A stretch of 64,000 nucleotides of DNA from positions 124,001-188,000 of the forward strand of contig NZ_JAHEOJ010000019.1 of the NCBI RefSeq assembly GCF_018595715.1. Direction: 5' to 3'. Within the stretch, counting starts at the first letter, position 1; each line of letters begins with the position of its first letter. Below, piece after piece: positions 1-10,258 of the stretch. The DNA comes from Glaciecola sp. XM2. GTDB lineage: Bacteria > Pseudomonadota > Gammaproteobacteria > Enterobacterales > Alteromonadaceae. A program made the translations under genes and the position numbers. Below the pieces are notes generated by a model that was given only the letters and a program-made list of their open reading frames with translations, did no database searches and was not told the DNA's origin.

Positions 1-129
1 CAAACGGTCAATAAGTGTGTTTTTTATGTGCAATACCTTAGACTTTGGTGTATCTTTTTGCATTAAATTTTACTTGCATGGTGACGTTTTGAACCTATCA
101 AACAAGGATTCAAAACATGATGTGACACT

Positions 130-1161
130 ATGATGAGCAGCGGTATGAGCATTATGGCGGGTTCCCGACCAATGGGGGCTAAAGCAGATAGCATTGTATT
201 TATGATCCTCAGTGCCGGAATTTCGCTGGGGATGCTGCCGTTTTCTTTGTTGCGAGTGCTTCAGGAAGATTGGCCAATCGCCATTTTAAATGTTTCGGCG
301 ATGCTTTCTACATTTGCATTGTTCTTGCTTGTTTTAGTCACGCGAAAAACACATCATGCCCGCACTGGCCTGGCCGTTGTTACTTTTGGTGTATTACTGG
401 GCACTGTTTACTTAAAAGGCGCATCTAATGTGCTTTGGGTTTACCCCGCGTTAACCACGGCTTTCTACCTCCTTACGCCGCTCATTGCTGCCTGTGCATC
501 TCTAGTGTGTTTAGTGCTAGTAGTTTTGTTTATATATTCGACCGTAGATTTTGTTTTCTTAATGACCTTTGTGGTGTCTGCTGGGGCGACATTTTTGTTT
601 TTGTATTCATTTTCCAGCCGAATGCGGGAGCAGGCATTTTTCTTAACCGATTTAGCCACAACAGATCCATTAACCGGTGTTGGCAATCGACGTCAACTAG
701 AGGAACGTTTGGTAGAAAGTGTGCGTCGAATGCTGCGAGCACCTGAGCAGACGAGTTCTTTGATAATATTCGATATTGATCATTTTAAACGTATCAATGA
801 TCAATTTGGCCATGGGGTTGGCGATCAAGTACTGAAAATGTTTGCTGATTTTATGACAAAACGCATCCGAAAAAGTGACAGTTTCTACCGACTAGGCGGA
901 GAAGAGTTTGTGCTGTTGCTTGAAAATACCGGTTTGTTTGAAGCTGCTAGCCTTGCAAGAGATATCACAAAGGAAGTGAGTATGGCTGACTGGGGGGAGA
1001 TTGATATTGCCATTACTGTTTCTGCAGGTGTCGCTCACTTTGAAGCAGCAGAATCGAGCTATGATTGGTTGGATAGAGCCGATAAAGCCCTATACCGAGC
1101 CAAAGAAAACGGGCGCAATCAATGCGTGGTATGCAATAACGAACCCGCCGCCTTTGCTTAA
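130..1161 (+). CDS. Membrane-anchored diguanylate cyclase (GGDEF)
   Basis: Predicted to make cyclic di-GMP from two GTP at the inner membrane. The first ~165 residues hold about five hydrophobic segments with no recognised sensor domain. A complete GGDEF domain follows from about residue 175: TDPLTGVGNR at its start, IIFDIDHFKRIND, and the active-site GGEEF at about 256-260. An RKSD sequence five residues before GGEEF matches the RxxD product-inhibition site, so feedback control is likely. The ATG at 130 is followed by other in-frame ATGs, so the exact start is uncertain. The gene stands alone and converges on the ThrE-type gene, 12 nt away. The first 129 bases of the window show no gene. Confidence 0.9.
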   Translation: MMSSGMSIMAGSRPMGAKADSIVFMILSAGISLGMLPFSLLRVLQEDWPIAILNVSAMLSTFALFLLVLVTRKTHHARTGLAVVTFGVLLGTVYLKGASNVLWVYPALTTAFYLLTPLIAACASLVCLVLVVLFIYSTVDFVFLMTFVVSAGATFLFLYSFSSRMREQAFFLTDLATTDPLTGVGNRRQLEERLVESVRRMLRAPEQTSSLIIFDIDHFKRINDQFGHGVGDQVLKMFADFMTKRIRKSDSFYRLGGEEFVLLLENTGLFEAASLARDITKEVSMADWGEIDIAITVSAGVAHFEAAESSYDWLDRADKALYRAKENGRNQCVVCNNEPAAFA

Positions 1162-1173
1162 AATATTTAATAC

Positions 1174-2400
1174 CTAAAGCGCTTTTTTGGTAGGCATAAT
1201 CACATTCGCAAATATCAATCCTGCGACTAGCGACATAAAGATAACAAAGGTCTCTTGGCCAATATGTTCGGTTTGCATAAAGTCTTGCCCCGAAACAAAC
1301 GAATTCAACCCAATATAGGTTTTTGAGCCTGGTACTAACACAATTAGCCCTTGCATAAGCACGATACTAGCAGGCGCATTCATCAAACGAGTAAACACAT
1401 TTGCAAATACCCCAACGGCAAATGCACCGGCGAAGGTACCTAAGCCAAATTCCAAATATTTAGATGCCCAATAAGTACCAAAGTAACCAATTACCCCGCA
1501 CATGATTGCCCAAGGCGCGTGTTTTATGCGCAGCTTAAAAATCACCACAAGGGCTGAGCACAATACCAAGACCGATAACCAAACGGCCCATTTAGGCGTG
1601 GGCTCGGTAGGTACCAAAGTCACCTCATCAAATAGCCAGAATCCCATGGCGATACCCAAAAATGCTCCGAAATAGAGTTTAAATAACTGCATCAGTGCAT
1701 CCATTACCCGTGCGGTGCCGGATACTAAATTACGCGAAGAAAGTTCTGCTAGGCCTATGGTGAGCGCTAAACCCGGTATAAATATGATGATGGAGGAGAG
1801 CACAACCAGTCTAATATTGATGGCGGGGTCGACAAACGCGCTTATCGCACAGGCGCAAATACCGGCAACCATCGCCACTAATGGCTCTTGCATAAGCGAT
1901 ACGCGCTTTGAATTAAGTGCCCACAGGGCTATCAAATACATCACTAAGCCAATGGCCCCGGCTGCCACGGCATCATGAATACTCGACCCCATGACAATGG
2001 CAAAAGAGCCTGTGGATAATCCAAAGGCAATCAATTCTACAATCGGATGATAGAAGTTGGGTAAGCCATCGATGCGGGTTATTTCAACATCTGCTTCAGC
2101 GAGCGTTAGCTCGCCGCTTAATAAGCGATTAACAAGTTCGTCGGTGCGTGATAGCGAGCCTAAGTCGATTTCGCCAGGTTGCACTCTAGCCGCATGATTG
2201 TATTCATCTTCATGCTGGTCGCTCCAAATAACGAAGGTCAATGAGGTCGGTGTAGAGATAAAGCTGGCATTCACGCCTAGGTATGCCGCGACCTCTAAAA
2301 GGTGGGCCTCTAACCTAAATGCAGGTGTGCCGTATTTATGTAGCATTTTACCGAGTTTTACGATAAAGCGGCGAATCTGAATAAATTCTTGCTTGTCCAC
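1174..2400 (-). CDS. ThrE-type threonine/serine exporter family protein
   Basis: The 408-residue protein has the layout of the fused ThrE family. A soluble N-terminal part (residues 1-110, including MLHKYGTPAFRLE) comes first, followed by about ten hydrophobic segments in two five-helix blocks (DUF1212-like then DUF3815-like). Known ThrE exporters move threonine and serine out of the cell using the proton gradient; the substrate here is inferred from family only. The motif STGSFAIVMGSS in the first membrane block and GSKTYIGLNSFVSG near the C-terminus are typical. It follows cheB on the same strand with a gap of about 23 nt, so the two may share a transcript, although no functional link is apparent. 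Confidence 0.8.
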   Translation of the reverse strand: MDKQEFIQIRRFIVKLGKMLHKYGTPAFRLEAHLLEVAAYLGVNASFISTPTSLTFVIWSDQHEDEYNHAARVQPGEIDLGSLSRTDELVNRLLSGELTLAEADVEITRIDGLPNFYHPIVELIAFGLSTGSFAIVMGSSIHDAVAAGAIGLVMYLIALWALNSKRVSLMQEPLVAMVAGICACAISAFVDPAINIRLVVLSSIIIFIPGLALTIGLAELSSRNLVSGTARVMDALMQLFKLYFGAFLGIAMGFWLFDEVTLVPTEPTPKWAVWLSVLVLCSALVVIFKLRIKHAPWAIMCGVIGYFGTYWASKYLEFGLGTFAGAFAVGVFANVFTRLMNAPASIVLMQGLIVLVPGSKTYIGLNSFVSGQDFMQTEHIGQETFVIFMSLVAGLIFANVIMPTKKAL

Positions 2401-2423
2401 GACAGTTTTATACGCTCGATAAG

Positions 2424-3485
2424 TTAGTTAAGAGACAACAAAGCCTGCGCAATGTCATAATTTGGCAGTACCTTACTCGCTCCACCTAATTTTACAAGCT
2501 CTTTTGGCATGCCATAGACAGTAGCGGTTTTTTCAGACTCCGCAAACGTCGTCGCGCCCAGTGAGTGGGCTTTTGCCATGGCTTGGGCTCCGTCATTTCC
2601 CATACCGGTCAATTGCACACAACATAACTTTTTGTGCGACACGACTAACAGCGCCGATTCAACCAATTTAGTGATACTAGGTCGCCAAATATGCTCAGTT
2701 GATTCATCGTTTGGTCGCGCCCATAGTTGTGAGCCTCTGGCAAATACTTCGACGTTAGCATCGCCTTGCGCAATATATACATGGCCAGGTTGCAGTGCAG
2801 TTGGGCTGGTGAGCTCGCTTACGCTGATTTCGCACATTTTATCTAATCTGGCAGCGAATACTTGGGTAAACCGAGATGGCATATGTTGTGCAATAACAAC
2901 GGGGTAGGGGTAGTTCGCGGGTAACTTCGGCAGTATTTCATTTAGGCTGCTTGGTCCTCCGGTAGACACTCCCATGATCACTAAATCAAACTTTCTTCCC
3001 CCGCCACCCAATGAACCCATGTTCAGTGGCCGTGCAACCGTTTTTTGCTCAACCACCCGGCCGGTTGATTTTGCTTTGACTTTTATTTTGCTGGCATTGA
3101 GCACTTTACTGACCAACATATATTTGGAGCGATTAAGTGTGAGGGACACAGGGCCATGTGGTTTGCCAACATAATCAACCGCACCCATTTCAAGTGCCTG
3201 CAAGGTTTCTTCTGCGTTTTTTTGTGTCAGCGATGACACCATCACAACAGGCGTCGGACGGTTTTGCATGATGCGTTTTAAGCAGGCTAAACCATCCATT
3301 ACCGGCATGTTTATGTCCAGCGTGATAACGTCTGGCACAAACGTATTGAGCTTATTTAAGCATTCTTGTCCATTTGCGGCAGTGTCGGTCACCATTCCAT
3401 TTTCGACTAATGCGCTGCATATATGACTTCGCATTAGAGATGAATCGTCGACTACCATGACTTTTATTGGCGCTTTTGCTGGCAT
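2424..3485 (-). CDS. cheB: CheB-type chemotaxis response regulator / protein-glutamate methylesterase
   Basis: CheB removes methyl groups (and deamidates glutamines) on chemoreceptors when phosphorylated. Residues 1-120 are a receiver domain with VVDDSS and the phosphorylatable Asp57 in LDINMPVMDG. Residues ~165-353 are the methylesterase domain with Ser174 (GVSTGGPS), His200 (AQHMPSRFT) and Asp297 (TGMGNDG). The start at 3485 is preferred because AGGGA lies just upstream; an in-frame ATG at 3539 would add 18 residues before the conserved receiver. No cheA, cheW, cheR or receptor gene is nearby, so this copy is an orphan and may serve a non-flagellar pathway. Confidence 0.88.
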   Translation of the reverse strand: MPAKAPIKVMVVDDSSLMRSHICSALVENGMVTDTAANGQECLNKLNTFVPDVITLDINMPVMDGLACLKRIMQNRPTPVVMVSSLTQKNAEETLQALEMGAVDYVGKPHGPVSLTLNRSKYMLVSKVLNASKIKVKAKSTGRVVEQKTVARPLNMGSLGGGGRKFDLVIMGVSTGGPSSLNEILPKLPANYPYPVVIAQHMPSRFTQVFAARLDKMCEISVSELTSPTALQPGHVYIAQGDANVEVFARGSQLWARPNDESTEHIWRPSITKLVESALLVVSHKKLCCVQLTGMGNDGAQAMAKAHSLGATTFAESEKTATVYGMPKELVKLGGASKVLPNYDIAQALLSLN

Positions 3486-3664
3486 AGATCCCTTATATCG
3501 CTTTCGTGCTTTTGTCTGAAAATAACCATTTTTATGCACTCACTTTCCAGTCGCTCGTTAAGCATGACACAAATGAAAGTTCACAAAATGATTATGTTTG
3601 TTAATACTTTAACGTAGAGAATGCAAAAAGGTTAAGTACTAATCGCAATTTAATTTTAGCCAAT

Positions 3665-3690
3665 AAAAAACGGGCGTAAAGCCCGTTTTC
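3665..3690 (-). terminator. Rho-independent terminator of the RND efflux operon
   Basis: A 9-bp perfect stem (AAAACGGGC / GCCCGTTTT) with a GTAAA loop lies just past the stop of the RND permease. On the minus strand it runs into a T tract, which fits termination of that operon. It may also act on the other strand. Confidence 0.85.
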
Positions 3691-3711
3691 AAAATCACAA
3701 CGATTATTGCG

Positions 3712-6700
3712 TTATGCGTCTTGTGTCACCACGTCGGTATTGCTTGATTTTACAAACAAACCCTTAACCTTTTTGCCAATAGAGCTAAAAAATTCACCAA
3801 TGTCAGACAGCATCATATATAAGCATGGCACTAACAGCAGTGTGACAAGTGTGGCATACATTACCGCGAATCCAAGCGCGACGGCCATGGGGATTACAAA
3901 GCCTGCCTGCAAGCTGGTCTCGAACATGATTGGCAGCACGCCGGCAAACGTTGTAATAGACGTCAAAGTGATTGCTCTAAACCTTGCGCAGCCTGCTTCA
4001 ATCACAGCATCTCTTACGCTGTAGCCTTGTGCCCTGCGTTGATTAACGAAATCTGTCATCACCAAGGAGTCGTTAATCACCACCCCTGCCGCAGCAATTA
4101 AACCAAACGAGGAAAACATGCTGATATCCATATCAAACAAGAAATGCCCCCAAATGGCGCCGGTGAAGCTAAATGGAATGACTGACATAATAATCAAAGG
4201 TTGAGCATAACTTTTAAGCGGCACAGCCAGTAAAATATATACCATGATCATGCCAGCAGCGAAGAACATAATTTGCTCTGACTGCTGTGCTTGCTGTTCC
4301 TCAATTTGCCCACCTAACTCGGTTTTCACTGATGGAAAGATTTGTTTTAACTCAGGTAATATATTTTCTTTGATATTGTCGACTACATCACCTGGCTCAA
4401 TGATTTCCTCATCGATTGAGCCCCAAATATACACGCTACGGAATCCACCTTCACGACGAATATAGCTGATCCCAGGGGCTTCATATAAATCAACAACATC
4501 GCCTAGCATCACTTCGTCACCCGTCGGAGTCCTGATTAAGGCATATTTCAAGTCAGCGAAGCGTTCGCGGGTTAATTGAGGATATCTGACCATGACTCGC
4601 ACTTCTTCGCCATCTCGCAATACGCGTTGCGCTTCGCCGCCGTAGAAACTCGCGCCTACTTGCGCGGCGATGTTAGATAGATCTAAACCTAAATCATAGG
4701 CAACGGGTTTTAGCTGCAGTTGCACTTCTTTGCTATCAGGGTCAATAGTAGAGCTAACGTCGAACACGCCTTTCTCTAGCTGGAGTTTTTCAATTAACAC
4801 GCGGCCAGCTTGATTGAGCGTTGCCACATCTGAACCAAACAGCATGTAACCAAACTCACCATTGTCACCACCGCCATTTACGTCATCTTGAATAGTGAGT
4901 GATTTCATACCGGAAATTTCAGGCATTTTTTCACGCCATCTGCGCGCTAGCTCAAAGGTATCCATTGGACGCAAGTCTTCGTCAATCAATGGTGCCATGA
5001 TGCGGCCATTGGTACGGTTATTGTTCCATACTAGAATATCGCGAACCATGCCTGTGCCAAACTCAGCTTCGATTTCGCGATCCACTTCAAGCACGACCTG
5101 CTCTATGGTTTTAAGTGCATTTATGGTGACGTCATCTGCCACGGTCTCACTCATTTCAATACTGATGCTCGGAAAGTCATGAGGTACCTTAGGCTCGGGA
5201 ACCATGCGCACATAATTGGCCGCGATGAGCCCGTAGCTGATAATTAAAAGTCCCACAAATGTTGCAAACACAATCCATCTATAGCGGGTGCAAAGGGTAA
5301 CAAAACGTTTGTACGGGCCATTAATAAATCCAAAATAAGCACGGTTAAACTTGTGACGCCAGCTGGTTTCTTTAAGGGGTTTAAAGGTAGAGTGGGCGAT
5401 ATGTGCAGGTAAAATGAGCTTCGATTCAATCAGTGAGAAGATTAAACATAGGATCGCGACCCCCGCAATATTGATAAAAAAGTCACCCATTGGGCCCGAT
5501 GCAAAGGCAAACGGCGCAAATACGGCGATAGTGGTTAATACTCCGAAGGTAGCTGGCGTAGCAACACGTTTTGCGCCAACAATGACGTTTCTTACCCCTT
5601 CGCCTTTTGATTCAATTTCAGTATAAGCGCTTTCGCCAATAACAATGGCGTCATCCACCACAATCCCTAGCACCATAATAAAGGCAAAGAGCGACAGAAT
5701 GTTAATGGTGATACCGACGAAGGGCATGAGCATCATGGCACCTAAAAAGCACACTGGTAATCCAATCATGACCCAAAACGCAAGCTTAAAGCGCAAGAAT
5801 ATTGCCAGCATTAAAAATACTAGAATTGCACCTTGAGTGAGGTTGTTGAGCATCATGTCGAGGCGACCGTTCAGGTAGTAAGTAAAATCTACTAAGACGT
5901 CGAGGTGTAACCCGTCGGGCAAGGTTTTGTTTTTCTCTTCAATGTAGGCCTTTACGGAATCTGCAACCGGGATGATGTTTTGACTGCGAGTGGCCGACAC
6001 GCCAATCATAATGGTGTTTTGACCATTAAATCTAAAGTAGCGCTCACCTTCGGTAAATTCATCTTTGATAGTTGCAACATCTTTTAATAGTACCTGGGCG
6101 CCACTATCACCGACTTTTACTGGAATATTGCGGAATTCATCACCGTTATATGATTGGTTTTCTACGCGCACAGCAATCATGCCGCTATCGGTACGAATTT
6201 GACCAGCTGAAAAATTAGCGGAATAACGACGAATAGCTTGCGTGATTTCGTTAATCGATAGCTGATATTTTTTTAGCATCTCTGGCTGGATTTCAATTCC
6301 AATTTCTGCACTAGGAGAGTTGGCGTTAGCAAGCTGTACATTGCTTAGCTGCAGTAACTCCTCTTCGATTTGCTCGGCAAAAGGTTTAAGCTCAGTGAGT
6401 GGCATGTCTCCAGAAATGGTCATTTCGATAACTTCTTGCTGCCACTCTATTTGCGAGACCGTAATTGGCTCCATGCCCGCTGGAAAATTTGATATGCCGT
6501 CTATCCGCGCTTTAATCTTATCGAGTACATCTGGCAAGTGGACGTCTGTATGAATTTCCATTGTGACGCGACCAGCACCCCTAAAGGAGCGGCCAACGGA
6601 CTTTTTGATTTCGGTAACATCAGTCAGCGCCTCTTCAATTTTAATGATGATGCTTTCTTCAATTTCTTTGGGGGATGCGCCAGGGTAGGTCACATATGCG

Positions 6701-6894
6701 TTGATGTAGTTAATTTCGATATTTGGAAACATCTGCTTTTGTATAGTGCTATAGCTGATGATTCCCATGATGATGATAAAACCCATGAGTAGATTTGCCG
6801 CAACCGGATTTTGGGCAAAATATGAAATTATGCCGCTGGGTAATGGGGCGTTATCATCGGTTTGTGCTTCGTTTTTGTGTGTTGTGTTTTCCAT
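3712..6894 (-). CDS. RND-family efflux transporter permease (AcrB/MexB-like)
   Basis: At 1060 residues this is a full-length inner-membrane RND pump that exports substrates using the proton gradient, with an adaptor and an outer-membrane channel. It shows the N-terminal membrane helix (residues ~22-50), the porter region beginning PNIEINYINAYVTYPGA, and the central membrane block with GIVVDDAIVIGE, whose paired acidic residues carry protons in this superfamily. The duplicated second half has the matching AAAGVVINDSLVMTDF segment. The adaptor gene is 12 nt upstream on the same strand; no outer-membrane channel gene is present, so a shared TolC is inferred. Substrate cannot be deduced. Confidence 0.92.
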   Translation of the reverse strand: MENTTHKNEAQTDDNAPLPSGIISYFAQNPVAANLLMGFIIIMGIISYSTIQKQMFPNIEINYINAYVTYPGASPKEIEESIIIKIEEALTDVTEIKKSVGRSFRGAGRVTMEIHTDVHLPDVLDKIKARIDGISNFPAGMEPITVSQIEWQQEVIEMTISGDMPLTELKPFAEQIEEELLQLSNVQLANANSPSAEIGIEIQPEMLKKYQLSINEITQAIRRYSANFSAGQIRTDSGMIAVRVENQSYNGDEFRNIPVKVGDSGAQVLLKDVATIKDEFTEGERYFRFNGQNTIMIGVSATRSQNIIPVADSVKAYIEEKNKTLPDGLHLDVLVDFTYYLNGRLDMMLNNLTQGAILVFLMLAIFLRFKLAFWVMIGLPVCFLGAMMLMPFVGITINILSLFAFIMVLGIVVDDAIVIGESAYTEIESKGEGVRNVIVGAKRVATPATFGVLTTIAVFAPFAFASGPMGDFFINIAGVAILCLIFSLIESKLILPAHIAHSTFKPLKETSWRHKFNRAYFGFINGPYKRFVTLCTRYRWIVFATFVGLLIISYGLIAANYVRMVPEPKVPHDFPSISIEMSETVADDVTINALKTIEQVVLEVDREIEAEFGTGMVRDILVWNNNRTNGRIMAPLIDEDLRPMDTFELARRWREKMPEISGMKSLTIQDDVNGGGDNGEFGYMLFGSDVATLNQAGRVLIEKLQLEKGVFDVSSTIDPDSKEVQLQLKPVAYDLGLDLSNIAAQVGASFYGGEAQRVLRDGEEVRVMVRYPQLTRERFADLKYALIRTPTGDEVMLGDVVDLYEAPGISYIRREGGFRSVYIWGSIDEEIIEPGDVVDNIKENILPELKQIFPSVKTELGGQIEEQQAQQSEQIMFFAAGMIMVYILLAVPLKSYAQPLIIMSVIPFSFTGAIWGHFLFDMDISMFSSFGLIAAAGVVINDSLVMTDFVNQRRAQGYSVRDAVIEAGCARFRAITLTSITTFAGVLPIMFETSLQAGFVIPMAVALGFAVMYATLVTLLLVPCLYMMLSDIGEFFSSIGKKVKGLFVKSSNTDVVTQDA

Positions 6895-6906
6895 TATCCT
6901 ATCTCC

Positions 6907-8064
6907 CTAGCGACGCACGTAAGAAATAAGCGCTTGTTCTGGCGTTTTTACTTTTACTTGCATGCCGTTTTGCGGATATTCAGGCAGGTCTTTGACCATA
7001 ATATCGTCTGCACCAAGGCCACTAGAAATCAAAAAGTAACTGCCTTCTTCTCTGATGACTTCAACGGATTGTGAGCGCAATGTGTCATTTTCATCGAGCA
7101 ACCATATCTTGCGATTGTTGACTAAAGACTGAGGTACTTTAAATACGCCCTTAAGCTGTTGTCCTTTAAAGCTGACCTCTACATAAGAGCCAAATTTGAT
7201 AGGAGGTGCGTCACTATTTAGGCTATAGGGGTCTTCTATTCTTATGACCAAATGGAGCATGCGCGTATCTTGGTCAAGCACACCTAAGTCTCTTGAAACT
7301 AGCCCAGAGCGCTGCACGGGTGCACGGTCTTTCGTGCTGACAATCGCTTCATTACCTTGTATTTGATCAAGTAGAAATGGACGATCAAATCCGGCAATAG
7401 GGACAATTACTTCCGCATTCTCAATGTTGCTCAAGGTCGCAACCTGCATGCCGGCGCTGACATATTGGCCGGTGCCAATGTCTCTGTTCATGACCAGTGC
7501 ATCATAAGGTGCTGTGACTTCGGTTTTTGCTAAATTGCGCTCGGCAATTCTTAAATTTGCTTGGGCTGACTTCAACTGCGCTTGTGCACTCAATACTTGA
7601 GGTTTACGCAAATACAGGTCGCTGACCGAACTATTTGGTAGGTTTTTAGCTTCGCGTTTTGCCACCTGTTGTCGAGCCAACTCTTCGGTAAGCGTTGCAT
7701 CCGCAAGGCTTACTTGCGCCTGCGCTTGCAGCACGGCAGCCTCGTACGCGTCTTTCTCTATACTAAAGAGCACATCACCGCGCTTGACTACACCGCCTTG
7801 CACGAAGTTTGGATGCCAACTGATGACTTCACCACTAACTTGAGCGGCTAGCACCGTTTGCTCTAAGGGCTGGACTTCGCCAAAGCTTGAAATGATCACG
7901 TCGTGATTGATGGCTTGCATCGCTTGTGCACTAACCAACGGTCTGCTGTCTACAGGAGCTTTTTCTTCCTGCTCTTTTGCCGTTGCTTGAATCGCTTTGT
8001 TCACGCCAAGCGCTAGCACTATGATCGTGATAAACGCGGCAGTTTTTATAAGAGTGGCTTTCAT
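6907..8064 (-). CDS. RND efflux periplasmic adaptor subunit (membrane fusion protein)
   Basis: The 385-residue protein is a periplasmic adaptor joining the RND pump to an outer-membrane channel. A short N-terminal hydrophobic anchor (residues ~5-25) precedes a split lipoyl/barrel-sandwich domain: the first half is near SSFGEVQPLEQTVLAAQVSG and the second near VTAPYDALVMNRDIGTGQYV. Between them a long alpha-helical hairpin (about 105-175) is rich in Ala, Gln and Glu. The beta-barrel part follows to the C-terminus. It is the first gene of a two-gene operon with the permease. No dedicated regulator gene adjoins it. Confidence 0.9.
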   Translation of the reverse strand: MKATLIKTAAFITIIVLALGVNKAIQATAKEQEEKAPVDSRPLVSAQAMQAINHDVIISSFGEVQPLEQTVLAAQVSGEVISWHPNFVQGGVVKRGDVLFSIEKDAYEAAVLQAQAQVSLADATLTEELARQQVAKREAKNLPNSSVSDLYLRKPQVLSAQAQLKSAQANLRIAERNLAKTEVTAPYDALVMNRDIGTGQYVSAGMQVATLSNIENAEVIVPIAGFDRPFLLDQIQGNEAIVSTKDRAPVQRSGLVSRDLGVLDQDTRMLHLVIRIEDPYSLNSDAPPIKFGSYVEVSFKGQQLKGVFKVPQSLVNNRKIWLLDENDTLRSQSVEVIREEGSYFLISSGLGADDIMVKDLPEYPQNGMQVKVKTPEQALISYVRR

Positions 8065-8202
8065 ATTTTTTATCCTAAAAGAGCATTAGTCGCACTATAT
8101 AGAGCAAGTGTTTACAAGGTATGTGCCAAATGTAACGAAATGCTTAAATTTACCTACAATAGCGATGGATACTGGTGTTGCGAGAGGTAGGATGAGAGGC
8201 AA

Positions 8203-8235
8203 TAAAAAAGGCTATTTTTAACAAATAGCCTTTTT
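8203..8235 (-). terminator. Rho-independent terminator after asnS
   Basis: AAAAAGGCTATTT pairs perfectly with AAATAGCCTTTTT across a 5-nt loop, giving a 13-bp stem with A and T tracts on both sides. It lies about 40 nt past the asnS stop codon on the minus strand and could work in both directions. Confidence 0.85.
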
Positions 8236-8275
8236 AACCAAAATATAACAATCCTCGTTACATTTTCGTCTATTC

Positions 8276-9673
8276 TTAAAAACTTGCGTTACCTGGTGTA
8301 CGAGGGAAGGGGATGATGTCTCTGACGTTTTGCACGCCCGTTACATACGCTACTAAGCGCTCTGAACCCAAACCAAATCCTGCGTGAGGAACCGTGCCGT
8401 AGCGGCGCAAGTCTCGATACCACGAGTAATCTTCTGGGTTGAGGTTCATTTCTGCTAGGCGACGGTCAAACACGTCTAAGCGTTCTTCGCGCTGCGAACC
8501 ACCAATAATCTCACCAATTCCTGGCGCGAGTACGTCCATAGCGGCAACGGTTTTGTTGTCATCATTGATGCGCATGTAAAATGCTTTAATATCTTTTGGA
8601 TAGTTTTGCATGATCACTGGCGCGCCAACATGCTCTTCAGCAATGTAACGCTCGTGTTCAGAAGATAAGTCAACGCCCCATTCCACAGGGAATTCAAATT
8701 TGCGACCGCTGTTTTTCAAAATCTCAATGGCGTCGGTGTAGTCCATTCTTACAAAGTCCGAATCGATAACCGATTGCATGCGCTTAATCACGTCTTTATT
8801 CACTCGCTGCTCAAAAAACGCTAAATCATCGGCTCTTTCGCTGATCACCGCTTTAAATACATATTTAAGCAGTTTTTCTGCAAGCTCTGCGATGGTGTCT
8901 AAATCTGCAAATGCGACTTCAGGTTCAATCATCCAAAATTCCGCCAAATGGCGAGTGGTATTTGAGTTTTCTGCTCTGAATGTTGGGCCAAAGGTATACA
9001 CTTTTGACATGGCGGTACAGTAGGTCTCAACGTTTAATTGTCCAGAAACCGTTAAGAAGGTCTCTTGGCCAAAAAAGTCTTTTGAATAATCTACTTGTCC
9101 TTCATCGGTTTTTGGGATGTTCATCATGTCTAAAGTCGAGACTCTAAACATCTCACCGGCACCCTCGGTGTCGGCACAGGTCAAAATGGGGGTACTTATC
9201 CAACAATAACCTTCTTCATGGAAGAAGCGGTGAACCGCTTGCGATAAACAGTTGCGCACACGGGTAACCGCACCAATGATGTTGGTTCTGGCGCGAAGAT
9301 GCGCATGCTCTCGCAAATATTCTAAGCTATGGCGTTTGGCTGCCATAGGGTAGGTGTCTGGATTTTCAACCCAACCAACAATGTTAACCTCTGAAGCTTC
9401 AATCTCAATCGCTTGCCCTTTGCCCTCAGATTGCTTTACTATGCCAATAGCGGTTAAAGAGCAGCCGGTGGTCAATTTCGTGATGTCATTGTAATTTGCC
9501 AAGGTATTAAGCGCGACAACTTGAACGGGGTCAAAGCAGCTGCCGTCATGCAGTGCAATAAATGACAGGCCAGCTTTTGAGTCGCGTTTAGTGCGAACCC
9601 AACCTTGCACTTGCACGGTGCTGCCAACAGGAAATTTACCAGCCAAAACATCGGCGACTGGGGCTTTGCTCAT
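8276..9673 (-). CDS. asnS: Asparaginyl-tRNA synthetase
   Basis: Charges tRNA-Asn with asparagine in the cytoplasm. The protein is about 465 residues, the usual bacterial length. An OB-fold anticodon-binding domain covers residues ~15-110 ([19 protein letters not shown]). The class II catalytic core follows: motif 2 in [21 protein letters not shown] and motif 3 in [15 protein letters not shown] near the end, with the terminal FPRTPG typical of AsnRS. The start at 9673 is chosen because GGAG lies six bases upstream; an in-frame ATG at 9685 would add four residues. It is monocistronic, with a terminator downstream. Confidence 0.96.
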   Translation of the reverse strand: MSKAPVADVLAGKFPVGSTVQVQGWVRTKRDSKAGLSFIALHDGSCFDPVQVVALNTLANYNDITKLTTGCSLTAIGIVKQSEGKGQAIEIEASEVNIVGWVENPDTYPMAAKRHSLEYLREHAHLRARTNIIGAVTRVRNCLSQAVHRFFHEEGYCWISTPILTCADTEGAGEMFRVSTLDMMNIPKTDEGQVDYSKDFFGQETFLTVSGQLNVETYCTAMSKVYTFGPTFRAENSNTTRHLAEFWMIEPEVAFADLDTIAELAEKLLKYVFKAVISERADDLAFFEQRVNKDVIKRMQSVIDSDFVRMDYTDAIEILKNSGRKFEFPVEWGVDLSSEHERYIAEEHVGAPVIMQNYPKDIKAFYMRINDDNKTVAAMDVLAPGIGEIIGGSQREERLDVFDRRLAEMNLNPEDYSWYRDLRRYGTVPHAGFGLGSERLVAYVTGVQNVRDIIPFPRTPGNASF

Positions 9674-9838
9674 AGGGGTCTCCATTTAAATAAACAAGAG
9701 GCAATTGTGCCTCGAAGTAGGAGGCAAGCGACTGACTCTGGGAAAAGGACAAAGAATTTGCGTTTCTTGGTCGCATTATTATCTCAAGCACACTAGTATA
9801 CTTATCCGAATTGAGTATGCCACTAGTCAAAGCTGATT

Positions 9839-10258
9839 ATGCAAAATAAATCCAAAAAGTCTGATGATGTTCAGCATATGCACTTAAAAATGCCTGATTT
9901 TAGACGGGAACGCCGCAAAAAACTGCGTTCAGAAGATGTGGTTTACCAAATAGCGGTAGGTCTGAATATTTTAGCGTGGACGTTGTTGCTCAGTGCATTG
10001 GTGGTTTTTCATTACGCTCGCCCAGAATTTATTACTGGGTTGCAAAATTATTGGGGTATTGAAGGGCGTGAAGTCTGGCGTCAAGAGCAACTAAATTGGC
10101 TGACAATTTTACTAGAAACCAGCTTACTGGTTAGTTTTTTCACACTCATTGTGCGAGCAAGACGAAACCGGCGAAAAGCCGATCATTATGGCATTAACCT
10201 GTTAGCGCTTTTTATTCTCTCTCTCATTAGCCTAGCGACCATCTACACCATCATATAG
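9839..10258 (+). CDS. Small membrane protein of unknown function
   Basis: A 139-residue protein of no family I recognise. The first ~35 residues are polar and very basic (RRERRKKLRSE). Three hydrophobic segments follow at about residues 37-60, 88-105 and 118-139, with a second basic cluster (RARRNRRKADH) between the last two. Under the positive-inside rule these basic parts face the cytoplasm. It is divergent from asnS and is followed by the intergenic region leading to glrK, so it looks independently transcribed. No Shine-Dalgarno stands out before the ATG. Confidence 0.6.
   Translation: MQNKSKKSDDVQHMHLKMPDFRRERRKKLRSEDVVYQIAVGLNILAWTLLLSALVVFHYARPEFITGLQNYWGIEGREVWRQEQLNWLTILLETSLLVSFFTLIVRARRNRRKADHYGINLLALFILSLISLATIYTII

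Noticed and set aside
9605-9830. Small frames around the asnS start on both strands
   Set aside because: They overlap asnS or its promoter region, with no ribosome site and no recognisable protein.
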